From positions 7,722,087 to 7,786,086 of the forward strand of contig JAMKCF010000015.1 in the NCBI GenBank assembly GCA_023634235.1: a DNA stretch of 64,000 nt, written 5' to 3'. Positions within the stretch are counted from its first letter, which is position 1, and every line of letters starts with the position of its first letter. A program made the position numbers and the translations under genes. The notes beneath the pieces were generated by a model that worked only from the letters and a program-made list of their open reading frames with translations, was not told where the DNA came from and did not search any database. Origin of the DNA: Pisaster brevispinus (Eukaryota; Echinodermata; Asteroidea; Forcipulatida; Asteriidae). Below are positions 11,701-22,600 of this stretch, piece by piece.

Positions 11701-14302
11701 AAGCCAACATACTAATTTGTGAGGCATAAACCCTGAACAACCAGTCAGAATCTTCCCATCTCCACTTTCCATCATTAACAGACCCTTTAACAAATACATG
11801 ATTATTTCCCCTTTTTAAAAAGTTATTACTGTAAAATCCTTGAGGGCTTGTAACACTAGGCATTGAACATTCTCCCCATTGGCTTCTGCAGGAATTCCGT
11901 ATTTTTCTTTAAGTTCAAAATTTAATTTCTACGAGTTGGTCGATAATTTAATTAAACTTTCTGGACCTCCCCTTGGGTTTTTTTAAAGCTTGTATGTACT
12001 GTCTGTTAGCCCCAAGGGTTTCAGCAGACTTTTTATTAATGATAGTTTTTGCCAGGAAACCAGTGTGATCACAAATGAAATTGCTTGTTATTGTAATGCA
12101 CGAAGAAAAAAAAAACCTGTTTGTACAGTCAGAGATGCCGGCAGTTTTTTCTTCTTCTCAATGTTCCATTTAAAAATGCAACCAGGGCGTCTAATCTATG
12201 TGGCGTGTCAGGGCGTTGGTTCAAATCCTGGTCATGCCATGTGTGCCTGTGCAGGACACTTAACTATAATTGCTTCTCTTCACCCAGGAGTATATGGTGT
12301 GTGTGAGGGCAGAGATGGTTCTTGAGATTGATTGAGCTTGGTGCGCTGCATACTTGACAGCGCAGGCTTTATAGTACTCCCCAGGGGCCAGGGAGCCAAG
12401 ATGGTTTGAGGAATGAATTAAATGGCCCAGTGACCAGGGGTAAGAATGTTGAAGTGCCATGACAACACTGAGTGATGGATATGAGCACTGTATTTAAGGA
12501 GCCATTGTTATTATTAATTTTACTATTATAATGTACCTTTCGACACCCCTATTCTGACAACAGCCCCTATGTTCCGATTACCCCCTTGTGATCTACAAGC
12601 TACGGTTGGGATTAAGGTTTGGATTAGGATTAGGAAAATACATTTTTTCAGGGGTCGGAACTTGGAACATAGGGGTGTCGGAACACACGAGTAGGGTCGT
12701 CGGAACAAATCCCAACCTGCTTAAACTCTGATTAAGGGCCATAAAAGCCACAAAAAAACAACAACAAAAAATTAAACAAACTTACCTTTACAGCGATAAA
12801 GCCTGTGATTGGGAAGGTTAGAAACAAAAAAATAAAACTAAGAGCAACGACGAATGATGTGCAGATACGAGTGAAGAGTGGTGGATCGTATGCTGAAAAT
12901 AGAAACACAAAAGTTTCTTCATTTAGCTTCTTATAACTACTGCAGAATGGTGATAATATTTTATGGTCTTGGTGTCAACTATAACAGACTTTTGGGATGA
13001 ACAAAGAAAAATTGACTGGAGCGGGACTTAAACCTGCGACCGCCGGATTAACGTGCTGGTGCTCTACCAACTGAACTATCTATAGTAGAATGGCAGAGCG
13101 CTGGCACGTTAATTCAAAGGTCGCAGGTTCTGCGACCATGCTCAAGTCCCGCTTTAGTCAATTTTTCTTTCTGGAACTCAAATTTTTTTTTTTAATTTAC
13201 CAAGTCAGTTTCCCTTGTGGTTTATATCTTGAACAGAATTTCGTATGCTTTAACAGCCTTGACCAAGGCGTTGGAGTTTTGTTTTTATTTATCTATTTAT
13301 GTATTTATTTAGTTTTCTTTGTGCCACACTACTACATGTGCATGTCTCTGTGTGTGCACACATGTGTACACGCAGTGCGTGCATGGTGTGAGATGTATAC
13401 GTGTAGCCTACTCTCTTAATGATGGTTCTGTTTTGAGCTAGCCAGGGTCATTACACTATAATGCGCGTGGAAGACAAGACCCCATTAGTTAGTGGTGGAA
13501 GTCTTGTTTACTATAGTTCATGCAGAGCAGTATCCAGCTGTGACTCCCCCATGCACTGCATTGGCTTTGGCTCAGGGAGCGCGCGCACAGTCCCGGTGTT
13601 CACAAAGATAACGTACCACACGCCCACACATGACGACACCTGTACATGATGCACGATTTAAATATTCATTATCTGCATACCAGCATCAAAGGTCCCCCCC
13701 CCCAATTTCGTCCAAAACTGGACGAAAATATAAAGAAACATATTAGACCCAAACCCGGAAGTTACAGACCCGACGAGGCGGTCGGCCAGACGGCTTCCGT
13801 CTGCGGACAGTAATAGGGGTGCGGATGACCCATGCCCAGTAGTAGTACGGACGCTGTGCTCATTGTGATACACACATTACGCACAGTATACAGTACATGT
13901 AATATATGTGTGGGGTTACGCCGTCTTTTTACGGAGTGAAAACTGCTACAGCCTTGAGCAAGGCTAATGCTTTCACAACAAAATAAAATGTGTAGACCTA
14001 CATGGAAGTTTTTCTTTAAATCAAAACATTGGATATCATTGCAAAGGTCTTTTCTTTCTGATTTTTTTAAATTTATAATATTCATGATTAAGCCTACACG
14101 CATTTATTCAAGTTTGATTTGGTGAAACTTAACAATGAAATCACTCACTTCTCTCTTCCTCCACATATGGTGGTACTGCCTTGCTGTATGTAAACGCCGA
14201 CTCAAAATTAAATGGGGAGCTGAAATCAATGGCGACCTGGTCCTGTGATCTTGAATCCCATTCAGACCTCGGCAGACGACTATACTTGACTGATGACTTC
14301 AT
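5591..14302 (-). CDS. STOML1: Stomatin-like protein 1 (PHB/SPFH + SCP2 domains), 8 coding exons
   Basis: CDS = complement of 14149-14302, 12786-12892, 9942-10008, 8692-8774, 8057-8316, 7394-7488, 6185-6427, 5591-5796; all introns GT-AG, phases agree, total 404 aa (vertebrate STOML1 about 398). Order of parts: short cytosolic N-terminus with a tyrosine motif YSRL (residues 7-10); one membrane hairpin (about 61-86) with the Pro (P79, in LTFPITGF) typical of stomatins; PHB domain about 88-225 (ERLVVFRLGRL, LPFIDKWRRVDMRTRAFNVP, VSRVEL); a low-complexity linker; and a C-terminal SCP2 sterol-carrier domain about 290-400 (VEEVGAVYKF, FFLDL, MTGRLALEGD). The PHB+SCP2 pairing is diagnostic of STOML1, a membrane-scaffold protein of late endosomes in vertebrates that has been linked to sterol handling and acid-sensing channels. 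Role here is inferred from the family. The start at 14302 is the first ATG in an open frame; the frame stays open upstream without another ATG. Divergent from GDH. Confidence -1.
5928..6161. mobile_element. MITE in the last STOML1 intron
   Basis: Left end AACTATAACAACTAAACTTG, right end CAAGTTTTCTAGTTATAGTT, with inner ACAACCATG/CATGGTTGT also opposed. 234 bp of the 388-bp intron, ending about 23 bp from the donor at 6184. Confidence -1.
6185..6427 (-). CDS. STOML1: STOML1 exon 7 (linker and first half of SCP2 domain)
   Basis: 243 nt encoding a Pro/Thr/Gln-rich linker and then ELISSVRPLLTESLVEEVGA and VYKFVVTGEAGGTFFLDLKQ. The latter matches the start of the SCP2 domain of STOML1. Donor GTGAGA at 6184. 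Confidence -1.
6552..7105 (+). repeat. Dispersed repeat split by a MITE
   Basis: GTTGTGCATTTACATTTATT ... CCTGAACGGTTAAAC, then after the 6660-6927 insertion CAGTCTTTACAGTCACAAAA ... GAAAATAATGTA. The uninterrupted relative is at 38818-39055. Confidence -1.
6660..6927. mobile_element. GGGCCCAATTTCATAG-family MITE (long subtype)
   Basis: Ends GGCCAATTTCATAGCCCTGC and CTACGAAATTGGGCCC; inner GGTTGCGCGTTCACCATGGA is shared with the copy at 20821-21088. Confidence -1.
7394..7488 (-). CDS. STOML1: STOML1 exon 6 (post-PHB helix/linker)
   Basis: 95 nt. The frame fixed by the neighbouring exons reads SQVTVVQEAVAGVSIDKLGS then IFSQLMSGQLS; a longer open frame in another phase at the same place is not the coding one. 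Acceptor TTCCTCTGTGTAG, donor GTAAGT. Confidence -1.
7650..8010. mobile_element. Copy of the AGGGTCATAGATTGGT-type element
   Basis: Carries CTATTTTGAAAAAGGATTCC, GGTTGGTACCCGCTGTCACC and GTAGACACTGTATTCAGCTG; the distal end is degenerate. It lies in STOML1 intron 5, ending about 46 bp from exon 5. Confidence -1.
8057..8316 (-). CDS. STOML1: STOML1 exon 5 (bulk of PHB domain)
   Basis: 260 nt starting in phase 0. It encodes LITADGAAISVGATIYFRTT through the helical half of the domain to GVEVSRVEL. The donor is GTAAGT. Strong similarity to SKDGAVLSVGADVQFR...WGLEVDRVEL of vertebrate STOML1. Confidence -1.
8692..8774 (-). CDS. STOML1: STOML1 exon 4 (PHB core)
   Basis: 83 nt encoding IVLVLPFIDKWRRVDMRTRA then FNVPPQQ. 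Donor GTATGT, acceptor TTTTTCAATGCAG. A SINE begins only about 33 bp upstream of this acceptor (8808). Confidence -1.
8808..9216 (+). repeat. tRNA-Leu-derived SINE in STOML1 intron
   Basis: Head GGCATGGCCGAGCGG, AATCAAGCTCTGG, B box GGTTTGAGTCC; body CTTCGTCCTTCGGATGGGAC; ends with AAAGCGCTAAATAAAAACTA and (TTA)n. Antisense to STOML1 and about 33 bp from the exon 4 acceptor. Confidence -1.
9239..9322 (+). repeat. Truncated ACAGTCAACC MITE
   Basis: ACAGTCAACCCTCGTTATGA through AAAGAGTACATTCTGTCCTC; the right half is missing. It directly follows the SINE tail. Confidence -1.
9942..10008 (-). CDS. STOML1: STOML1 exon 3 (start of PHB domain)
   Basis: 67 nt encoding MLQQFERLVVFRLGRLQPPK then GP(G), the classic stomatin ER-(I/V)VFRLGR signature. 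The donor is GTAATT. The purine/pyrimidine-rich tract just outside the exon (9890-9930) is intronic. Confidence -1.
10310..10560 (+). repeat. Dispersed repeat also present near 62 kb
   Basis: CTCACCCTTAACACT, ATGCTCA-ATTT and TTTTGAGTGTGTGAATGT blocks recur in the same order at 62085-62345. No coding potential. Confidence -1.
11233..11635. mobile_element. About 400-bp TIR element (AAAGGTATTATACAGGATTG)
   Basis: Left end AAAGGTATTATACAGGATTG, right end CTCTGTATAATACCTTT. Body: TCAGGAGAAAGTAGTGAAAA and TAATCAGTAAGCTTTCAAAC. Truncated copy at 23505-23790; diverged copy at 33005-33370. Confidence -1.
12180..12523 (+). repeat. Degenerate tRNA-derived SINE
   Basis: B box GGTTCAAATCC, then GACACTTAACTATAATTGCT and CTTCACCCAGGAGTATATGG; related to the SINE at 45342-45690. 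The A box is poorly kept. Confidence -1.
12786..12892 (-). CDS. STOML1: STOML1 exon 2 (membrane hairpin)
   Basis: 107 nt, acceptor TTTTCAG, donor GTAAGT. It encodes YDPPLFTRIC followed by about 25 hydrophobic residues containing the conserved hairpin proline (LTFPITGF), then IAVK, where the PHB domain begins. Confidence -1.
13002..13171. repeat. Fold-back pair of tRNA-Asn-like SINE heads
   Basis: An antisense head (CTACCAACTGAACTA) at 13018-13082 faces a sense head (GGCAGAGCGCTGGCACGTTA) at 13086-13160, and the outer ends AAAGAAAAATTGACT and AGTCAATTTTTCTTT are inverted. The head matches the one at 47479-47550. Confidence -1.
14149..14302 (-). CDS. STOML1: STOML1 exon 1 (residues 1-51)
   Basis: Starts at ATG 14302-14300 and ends at a GTGAGT donor (14148) in phase 1. 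It encodes the cytosolic N-terminus MKSSVKYSRLPRSEWD and a Ser/Glu-rich stretch ending VEEER. The YSRL tyrosine motif sits where vertebrate STOML1 has its GYxx-phi late-endosome signal. Confidence -1.
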
Positions 14303-16527
14303 CTTTGCGACGGATTGTGACAAAACTGTTGATGATTCAGTCACCTTATTCCAAAAATGAGTACACAAGTTCAACTATTTACACAATGTTTAGCTCAGTT
14401 GATTATGTGCAAATTAACGTCCTCGACTCTAATTTGTGAACAGGTTCCTTCAGTTAATAATAGTCCTGTGAATGGTTTTCCGTTGTTTCATCTCTTCTCT
14501 TTCTGACAAAGAGTCTCCTTCCTAGCTCTAGTTTCCGAGAGCGTCAAATCAACGGCAAATGTGCAATTTGTAACATCAGTGGGGTAAGTTTGACAAAGCA
14601 CTGCAGAATTTCATCTGCTGGTCACACTCCGATTATCATCACTCTGGCAGTAAGGAGAGATGCCAAGCTACAGCAACACGACCAGATCACATCTCATCTG
14701 ATGTGTTTGGATTGAATTGACTGTGGAGGAACTATTTCCTGTGCTGAAGAATTCATGCTTGATTACACCCCTCACTTGTATTGCAAGTAGTTCCGTCTCC
14801 TTTAGAATCTTTCAGATTAATCAAATTAATCCATCCCACTGTCGAACAAGTGACAATTATTTCACGCTAGTCTGAAGATGACTGTTTCGTGATGAAAAAA
14901 AAAAGCCCCCAACCACTGACGGCGTTATCATCTATATTTTTTCAATCAGTCCATCTAAATGATTTATATGAGGGAGCATTTGTGATGGCTGGTTGACATC
15001 AAAGAAGATAAAACCACCTAGAAAAATTAAATGAAATAAGTTTGAAAATCCTAGTTTATAATCTGAAACTCTAGCACATGAATGTAGGAACTAAATCTTA
15101 TAATTTAAGGTAGGATCATGGATCTGATTGGTAACTACTCCAAAAAATATTGATCATAAAAACTTACTAGAAACAAGAAAAGCACTGAAGCTATTGATAG
15201 AGCAAAGTATAAACTATTTTGAGAAAGGATTCTCTTGGAAATAATAATGGCTTGGATAATTTTTTACCCCCCCCAAAAAAAAAAAAATTAAAATAAAATT
15301 TCAATCTGAGAAACAAGTAATAGCAATAGGCTACATGAATTGTTTATCAGTCTGTGGGTTGCGGTTGTTCAGCGATTTGGTTGGTACCCGCTGTCACCTC
15401 GCTAAACGTGAATGGATTCAACGTTCTTGTGGAAATACTGTGATAGTTTTTGCTGTTTTCTCAGCATGTAGACACTGTATTGACCTGAAGCTTTCACATG
15501 TGACTTTGTATCTTTAAAATCAGCGTTACCAGATTAGGTTGACAAAAACCAGTCTACGACACTGCCTTTAAAATATCTAACAAACATGACATTAATTAGT
15601 TTATTAATTATTAAATAGAATTTAGAAATATGGGGAAAAAACATGAGATGTCAGCACCCAGCACCACGGCAAGAATTCAAGACAACAGATGACCAAGAGA
15701 CTCACAGTCACAGAATGGCAACCAAGGAAAGGCATAAGATTAATTAAGAAGAGGATGGAAAGAATAAAATAAGAATACATCAAAGAAGATGGAGAGATGA
15801 AATCACCACATAAACAGGATGGAGTAGACTGTCACTAGTGTAGTGACTACTGCTCTAGTGTACTATTTGTACTAATTATAGTTATACTGAATAGTGAATA
15901 GAACCAACTAAAGAATGACAACAAAACAAATGGCAGAAGAGACTCCATCCATCCATAGGCTTCAATCGTCCAACAAGAGAAATGACTTTGGAGCCTGGTG
16001 ATGATGACGTCTGACGATCTACGTCTACATCTACATCTACATCTATATTCCGTTACTTGTCAAAGCCTGTTCGATGACGAGTACCGCAGTGGGAGAGCAT
16101 CGCTTACCTTGTTGTGCAATGAACTTCCGCATCTGTGGGTTTTGAAGAGAGGAATGAAAGGACAAGAAACTTTGGATCATAGCTAGCTAATGACAGAATT
16201 GCCTTCCAATAACTGTAAACGGCGCCCTCTGTTGATCAAACAACAATATTTATTTGTATTGATTTAACGATTTAACCTTTAAACTTCGAACCAAGATAAG
16301 ACGTCAGGATATTTGTTGAATCTGATTGGTCTAAATGCTGACACACCTCCGAACCTGCTTATTTATTCGGTCATTAATATTCATCAGCTGATATTCTAGA
16401 ATTTGTACGTGAACGCGACGACGGTTCACATTTTTGTCTCTTAAAGTTAGAATTCTTTTCGCATTTTAATATAATTTTAAAGCATATCTATACAATTTAT
16501 CGGCAGAAGATATTCCATAGAATCAAC
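14303..16527. other. Head-to-head intergenic region between STOML1 and GDH
   Basis: About 2.2 kb between the two start codons. It holds one 15211-15571 repeat copy, a CTACAT hexanucleotide run at 16016-16044 and the 5' UTRs. No TATA box or further gene was recognised. Confidence -1.
15211..15571. mobile_element. Copy of the AGGGTCATAGATTGGT-type element
   Basis: CTATTTTGAGAAAGGATTCT ... GGTTGGTACCCGCTGTCACC ... AAAACCAGTCTACGACACTG. It lies in the STOML1-GDH intergenic region. Confidence -1.
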
Positions 16528-16651
16528 ATGTTACGGATTTTGGCAAGCACTCTACAAAGGGAAGGCTCAAGGAGCCTGACTTTGTCAGGTCTTTCCAGAG
16601 CCTGTTCAGTCAACACCCACAGGAATTTATGCAGCGTAGCCGAACAAGAAG
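16528..16651 (+). CDS. GLUD1: GDH exon 1 (mitochondrial presequence)
   Basis: 124 nt from ATG, beginning [20 protein letters not shown], with five Arg and two acidic residues in the first 35, as expected of a matrix-targeting signal. Ends in phase 1 at donor GTAATC. Confidence -1.
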
Positions 16652-19600
16652 GTAATCTCGCACTCCTCTCGTACCGTGGTCGACGACAGTGTATTGCTCA
16701 AGTCAATAGCATAGTATGACTTAAATTAATTTATAAAAATGTGTTTTTTGGGAGAAATTAACTAGTGATGGATATGTTTTGGTTTTGAATGTCTACTTTT
16801 GGTTGAATGTCTACTTTTTTAGCTGTTTAAAAATCTTTAAATGATAGCTTGAATCATTTAAATTAGCAAGTGCCTGAGATGAGAACAGGAGGTGAATGAG
16901 ATTTTCAAACTTCGCACGATCAAAACAGGATGTGCATTTTTTAAACAATTTTAGTTTTTACAGAACCAAGAACCACAGAGAATCAATGTCTTTCCTCCAT
17001 GCAAAGAGCAAGGACACTAACCCTACAACACCAAACTTCCTTTGCTGCCCTTTCTCAGAGTTTTCAATTCATAATTAATCATGACATTAGCCAAGACAAT
17101 TTTACTTTCTTCATTTAAATTTCATTAAAAATGTAAACAGTGATCTGCAATAAAATGTATTTTAGCCAGTATTATAAGCCATGTAATTTAGCCGGAATGG
17201 CACTGAAAATGTGCAGTGACCTTTTTTAGCCTTTGGAACTTTGAAAATTTTACCGAACATTTTTAGTCTGGTTCTGTGGTATTATTTATTGTCGAATTTC
17301 CTTGTGACTTTTTATTCACACGACTGGAATCAGACCAATTACTACTTAAAATCGTAAACTTTATTTCTTTAAAAAAAAAAATCAGAAAAAGAAAACTTCA
17401 TATTTAAGTGAGGTTTGCGGTAACACCATGTGTGTAAATCTCTTTTGAGTGGCCAGGTAGTGGTGTTTCTGTGAAGAACGGGTGGTTTAACAACTTGAAG
17501 TTTCGATCAGTGTGCTCTGATTGTCTTTAGGAGGATGACTCAATGCGAATTCTGTAATCATTCCCCATACATTCTCACGAAGGCAAAATGAGCACACTGA
17601 TCAAAACGTCAAAATAGAGATTTAGTACATGGTGTCAGTGTCAATGCAAACCTCACTTGATTGTAGTCCCACCATGCAAAGTTTCAAATCTTATTTATCA
17701 AATAAAAGAAGAATATTCTTAATTTTGGGGATGACATAAAAAAACAATTGGAAAAAGAGTCATGGGGAATCAAACGCGAGGCTTGTTAAAAAACGGTTTA
17801 GTTTCCTCTCGGCTTTCGGGAAATAGTTTTAAAAACTCAGTAATTTATGTCGGCTACTCGTGTACGCATCACAGAGGGTGCTATACGATCCACTGGCTTA
17901 ACATATAGTTTACTAAAAGAAAGCCAACAAAATAAAACAGTTTCAAATGGCACACAAAGGTATTATTGCTCTTTTAAAATTACCCAAAAAATTTATCAAG
18001 TAAACTTTGGACTTAAATGCCATAAAATGACCAGTTTTACACGAAGGCATCAGTTATCATGCGTTATCATGTGTAAGCAGTCACCATAAGTGGGTTATTT
18101 GCTGGTAGTATTTACTTGTATTTGATATCAAATGTTGACTATTGATTGCGCGTTTTATTATAATTTATTGGGCATGTGTACTCTATATGCATGGTGAATA
18201 AACCTACTGGTAATTACTCTTCAGGATCTAGGTCAGTCCCTTTTTGATTATAAAGCCATGAAGTTTAAGGACATTTTACGCCTTAATCAAGAGACTGTTT
18301 AAGAAAATCCTGTGTGAGCATTTCATTTAATTCCACCACGCCCCCTACAGCGGGGATTTTTTCTCTCGGTTATTAAATACATCATTTACATAGATTATGT
18401 TTTCTGATCAATGACAAGACAAATGTAGATCTATATTATAAAGCACAAAAAGCGCATAAGTTGTAAAAAGCAAATTTGTGGTCTTGTACCATGTGTACCA
18501 TTTCCAAATCAACATAAATTATGTAAAAACCAGTTGTAAATGGAATTTTGAGTAAGTGGGGTTGTAACTCATTGAGACTAGAACAAGAAATATGCACCTC
18601 TCACAGGGTTTGCCCTTAACTTTTTCAGTGACTCGCCAGCAGGACCAGTTAGTTTTTCATTTCACGAGTCCCAATGCTTTTGCACTTATCCATACTCCGG
18701 CCTACTATGAATGAATTTGACTGGTCCCCGTGTGTTTTAACTGGCCTTTGGCCAGCAGACCACTGTAGGGGAGAATGCTGCTCTCAGATTCAAGCCTCTT
18801 TGCCCTGGCTGTTACAACTAACAAAACACCAAATTGTTGAAATTCTAAATCTGATACAAACAACCAACCATCCATAAAACTAGTCCAAGATTGATTTCTA
18901 CCAATGGTTTTTTTGGTTCAGATCCCAACTTCTTTGAGATGGTAGAGGCGTACTTTGATCGTGGAGCTGCTCTTGTTGAAGACACCCTTGTAGAGTCAAT
19001 GAAGGGGAAGTCCTCTGATGATGAGAAGAGGCTCAAGGTATTGTTTTTCATTTTCTAAAAAAAAAAAATGCAATCGACATCTTGCACATCGCGCAGCCTA
19101 TCCTGTCTGTCATTTTGGAAGTCAGAATGTACGGAAATGGTAGACACACATTGTGTGGAAGTGTGTTCTGCATTGCGCAAGGGGCCAATAGACCAAATGC
19201 CCATAATGTCATTTTAGTAGGGTGCCCTCAGCTAGAGGTCAAAAGAAAACAGCCCATTGGCTGATCCTGTGCACTGCGCGTACATAGCAGTTCGTATAGC
19301 CATTGTTCATCACCATTTTACCTCTAAGATGACGCCAGTGCATAAAGTCTATAGACCCCTTGCTTAATATACCGCCATCATTGATGAAACATGCACACAT
19401 GAAAGGCTCTCATTGGCTGAGAGTTGTGCGCAGCGTGTACACGTTTCCATTGTTTTTCATCAGAGATAGTGGTCAATGACCTCATGTGCAATCCATCTAT
19501 TGTTAACTTGAGGACATGCTGACCTCAAATTTTGTTGTTTAAGATTATTTGAAACTTTACACTTTGATTGAATGTGCTTGTTCAAGAAACAATGCTTTAT

Positions 19601-22600
19601 CTTCCTAACTGATTTCACTGATTTGATGTTTATACTGTACTGTCACTGTTTTTAATTACCTGTTTAACCTAATTTTTCTCTAGGGTTTTAATAATGTGCT
19701 CTTGTGGAAATGTAGTTTTTAGTTTGTATTGAGTGTAATAACTTGTATTTCTGTAAAATTTGTATTTTGATGTTATCAAAAAGCAAAGCAAATTTCCATT
19801 TTATAGACAATATCAACAATTAAATTAAATTGTTTGTATTTTGTAGTGTTTTTAAATTGTTAAGTGCCCAGAAGGGGCCGATTTCACAAAGAGCTAAGAT
19901 TTATCATAACTTTGTATCAATCTTAATCGCTAAGTGAAGTGTGATGTCACAATACACAACTCATCTCAAGATGAATCTTAGTGCTTCGTGAAATTGAGCC
20001 TGGAGGAGCATGTTTCATGGACAGACGCTATACAAAAGTTCAATATTTATTATTCTTTATTAATCTTGTAAATCATTTGGCAACCAGGTTCAGGGAATTC
20101 TGAAGCTGATGAAGCCGTGCAATCATCTTCTTAGCATGAACTTTCCACTGAGACGTGATGACGGTAGCTTTGAAATGATTGAAGCATACAGAGCACAGCA
20201 CAGCCAGCATCGAACACCTTGCAAAGGAGGTGAGTTCACCATATTGGCGTGGCGTGTCGTGGCCGAGTGGATAAGAGCATCGAACTCAAGCTCTGGTGTT
20301 TCTGACACATGTCTGATCAGCAGAGTGTGGGTTCGAGTCCCGGTCATGGCACTTGTGTCCTTAAGCAAGACACTTAACCATTATTGCTTCGTCCTTCGGA
20401 TGGAATGTAAAGCTGTAGGTCCTGTGTGTTGTGTAATGTACGTAAAAGAACCCGGTGCACTTACCGTAAAGAGCAGGGGTTCGCCCTGGTGTTCCTGGTC
20501 TGATTGGCTGCATATTGTGCCACTGCACCTTGTAAACCATTACATGGTGCTATGTAAAGGAATAGGTCTCATACTTCAAAACATAGCTCCACATACCTTG
20601 TAAAAAAAAATACTGACAGCGCATAGGGACCGCACGGTGATATGGGCTATATAAGAATGGTTTATTATTTAAATTATTATTATTATTATATTGCTCGAGT
20701 CTTGGTTACCTCTCGCCTTAACTCTGGCAGTGCATCCAAAATAAAGCCATGCAACTGATATGTGGTGCACAGAGATGCGAGCATATGACCCCCTACCTGA
20801 CCAGGCTGCATTGGCTGCCAGGGGCCAATTTCATAGCGCTGCTTATGTGCTAACTTTAGCAGAAAAATGTGCTTAAGTGAAGCAATTTTTACAGGTTAAC
20901 AAGAAAATTAGGCGGCCAGATTGCGCGTTCACCATGGATTTGCATTGTTACGTCATTTATTTTCATACAGTAAGCACCGGAAGGTTAGCTTGCTTTCTCG
21001 TGTGCTTTTGGTTAGCAGCGTTATGAAATAGAAACTTGCGCAGTAAGCACAAAATCGGCCGATAATCAACTCTATGAAATTGGGCCCTGCTAACCAACGC
21101 ATTAACTACAAGTTACTTTTTCGTATATCACTGAGTTAACAATTTGGCTCCTCAATATCTGTTTGATGAGATTGATTTATAAACTATAATGTTCATGATC
21201 ATGCCCTTGGATTTAATACTGATCACACCAGGCTACTGTACTAGTCCCCAAAACAAGCTGCTCTTTAATTCCCCAGGTATTAATTCCCCCTCAGAAAAGG
21301 TCTTTAGGACAACCTGACACTCTGAACCGTCAAATCGCACTTTAAATTTTCGCTCAAAAAATCAAAATGGCGTCAGGCTATAGCTGCTTTGCTGGTGCAG
21401 GGCAACGTTTGTGAAACGCTTTTCACACCACCGTAAGGGAAGTACTATCTCTCATCATCTTCAAGAAATTGTTAAAAACTCATCTGTTTGCATAACCGAA
21501 GTCTTTGTTATTTTGTTTTGTTCTGTTTCACACATTGCCTTTGTATTATTTGTTTTGTAAAGCGTCTAAAGATCTCTGCATGTATCTAAATAAAAACTAA
21601 AATCATGAGTTAAACTTAAATGTGATAATTTGTTACTAGTCAAAATTCCCCCTTGTGTATATTTCCGTTACTAAAATCCTAATCACTCCTTCAGGTATCC
21701 GTTACAGTCTTGATGTTAACGCTGATGAAGTCAAAGCTTTAGCATCTCTAATGACCTACAAGTGTGCCGTCGTAGATGTGCCCTTCGGCGGCGCTAAAGG
21801 AGGCATCAAGGTTGACCCTAAGCAATATTCAGAGCGAGAGCTGGAGAAGATCACAAGAAGATTCTGCATTGAGCTCGCCAAGAAGGGATTTATAGGTGAG
21901 ACGCCAGTCGGTTTTTTTTTTTCTGGTCAAATTATGAGGATGCTCTACAAGAGTAGCAGGCCTGGAATTTCATCTTTGAGAGGGCAGGACCAATTTCATT
22001 TTTACAAAGGACACTCCATTGGAAAATCTTAAAGTCTATGGGAAACTTTTGAAGGGGCACCAAGGGCAAGAACAGGGCAACTGAGGCCACGGCCTCTGTG
22101 GCCTCCGGTTATTTACAGGCCTGGAGTACTTGTGATCTTGATGTCATTTTTTTTCTCATTGGTTCAAAAACAAAGTGTGGTACTAAAGAGTTTAAATGTC
22201 TACTAGTTTATGAGAGTCAGTAACTTGTATAGGGGACAGAGGGTACAGGGAGAGAGGTTGGTTGGAGGGGGCTGTGTGGAACAGTGGTTTCTTGGTGTAA
22301 TGTTCATATATTATTCTTATTTTGGTGCGTTTGATCTAATGATGTCTGCCGTTTTGGGTGGGTAAGGCATGGGGGGAAGGGGTAGGGTCAGGGGTTTGCT
22401 GGACAAAGCTACCTGTAGTCTTTTTATGTTGGTTTTTATTAAGTACATTTTTTGTATGTGCTCTAGTGTAAATATAGTTTAAAGTTTTTATTGAGTGTAA
22501 TATTTTGTAGTTCTGTCGGCATAATTTGTAATTCTGCAATTTTTATATTTATTATTTAATTTTATGATCATGCTCGACAAAGCAAATTTCTTTTTTATAT

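Noticed and set aside
20109..20603. 164-codon plus-strand frame starting within GDH exon 3
   Set aside because: Read-through of exon 3 into the SINE at 20246; the donor at 20230 ends the coding part.
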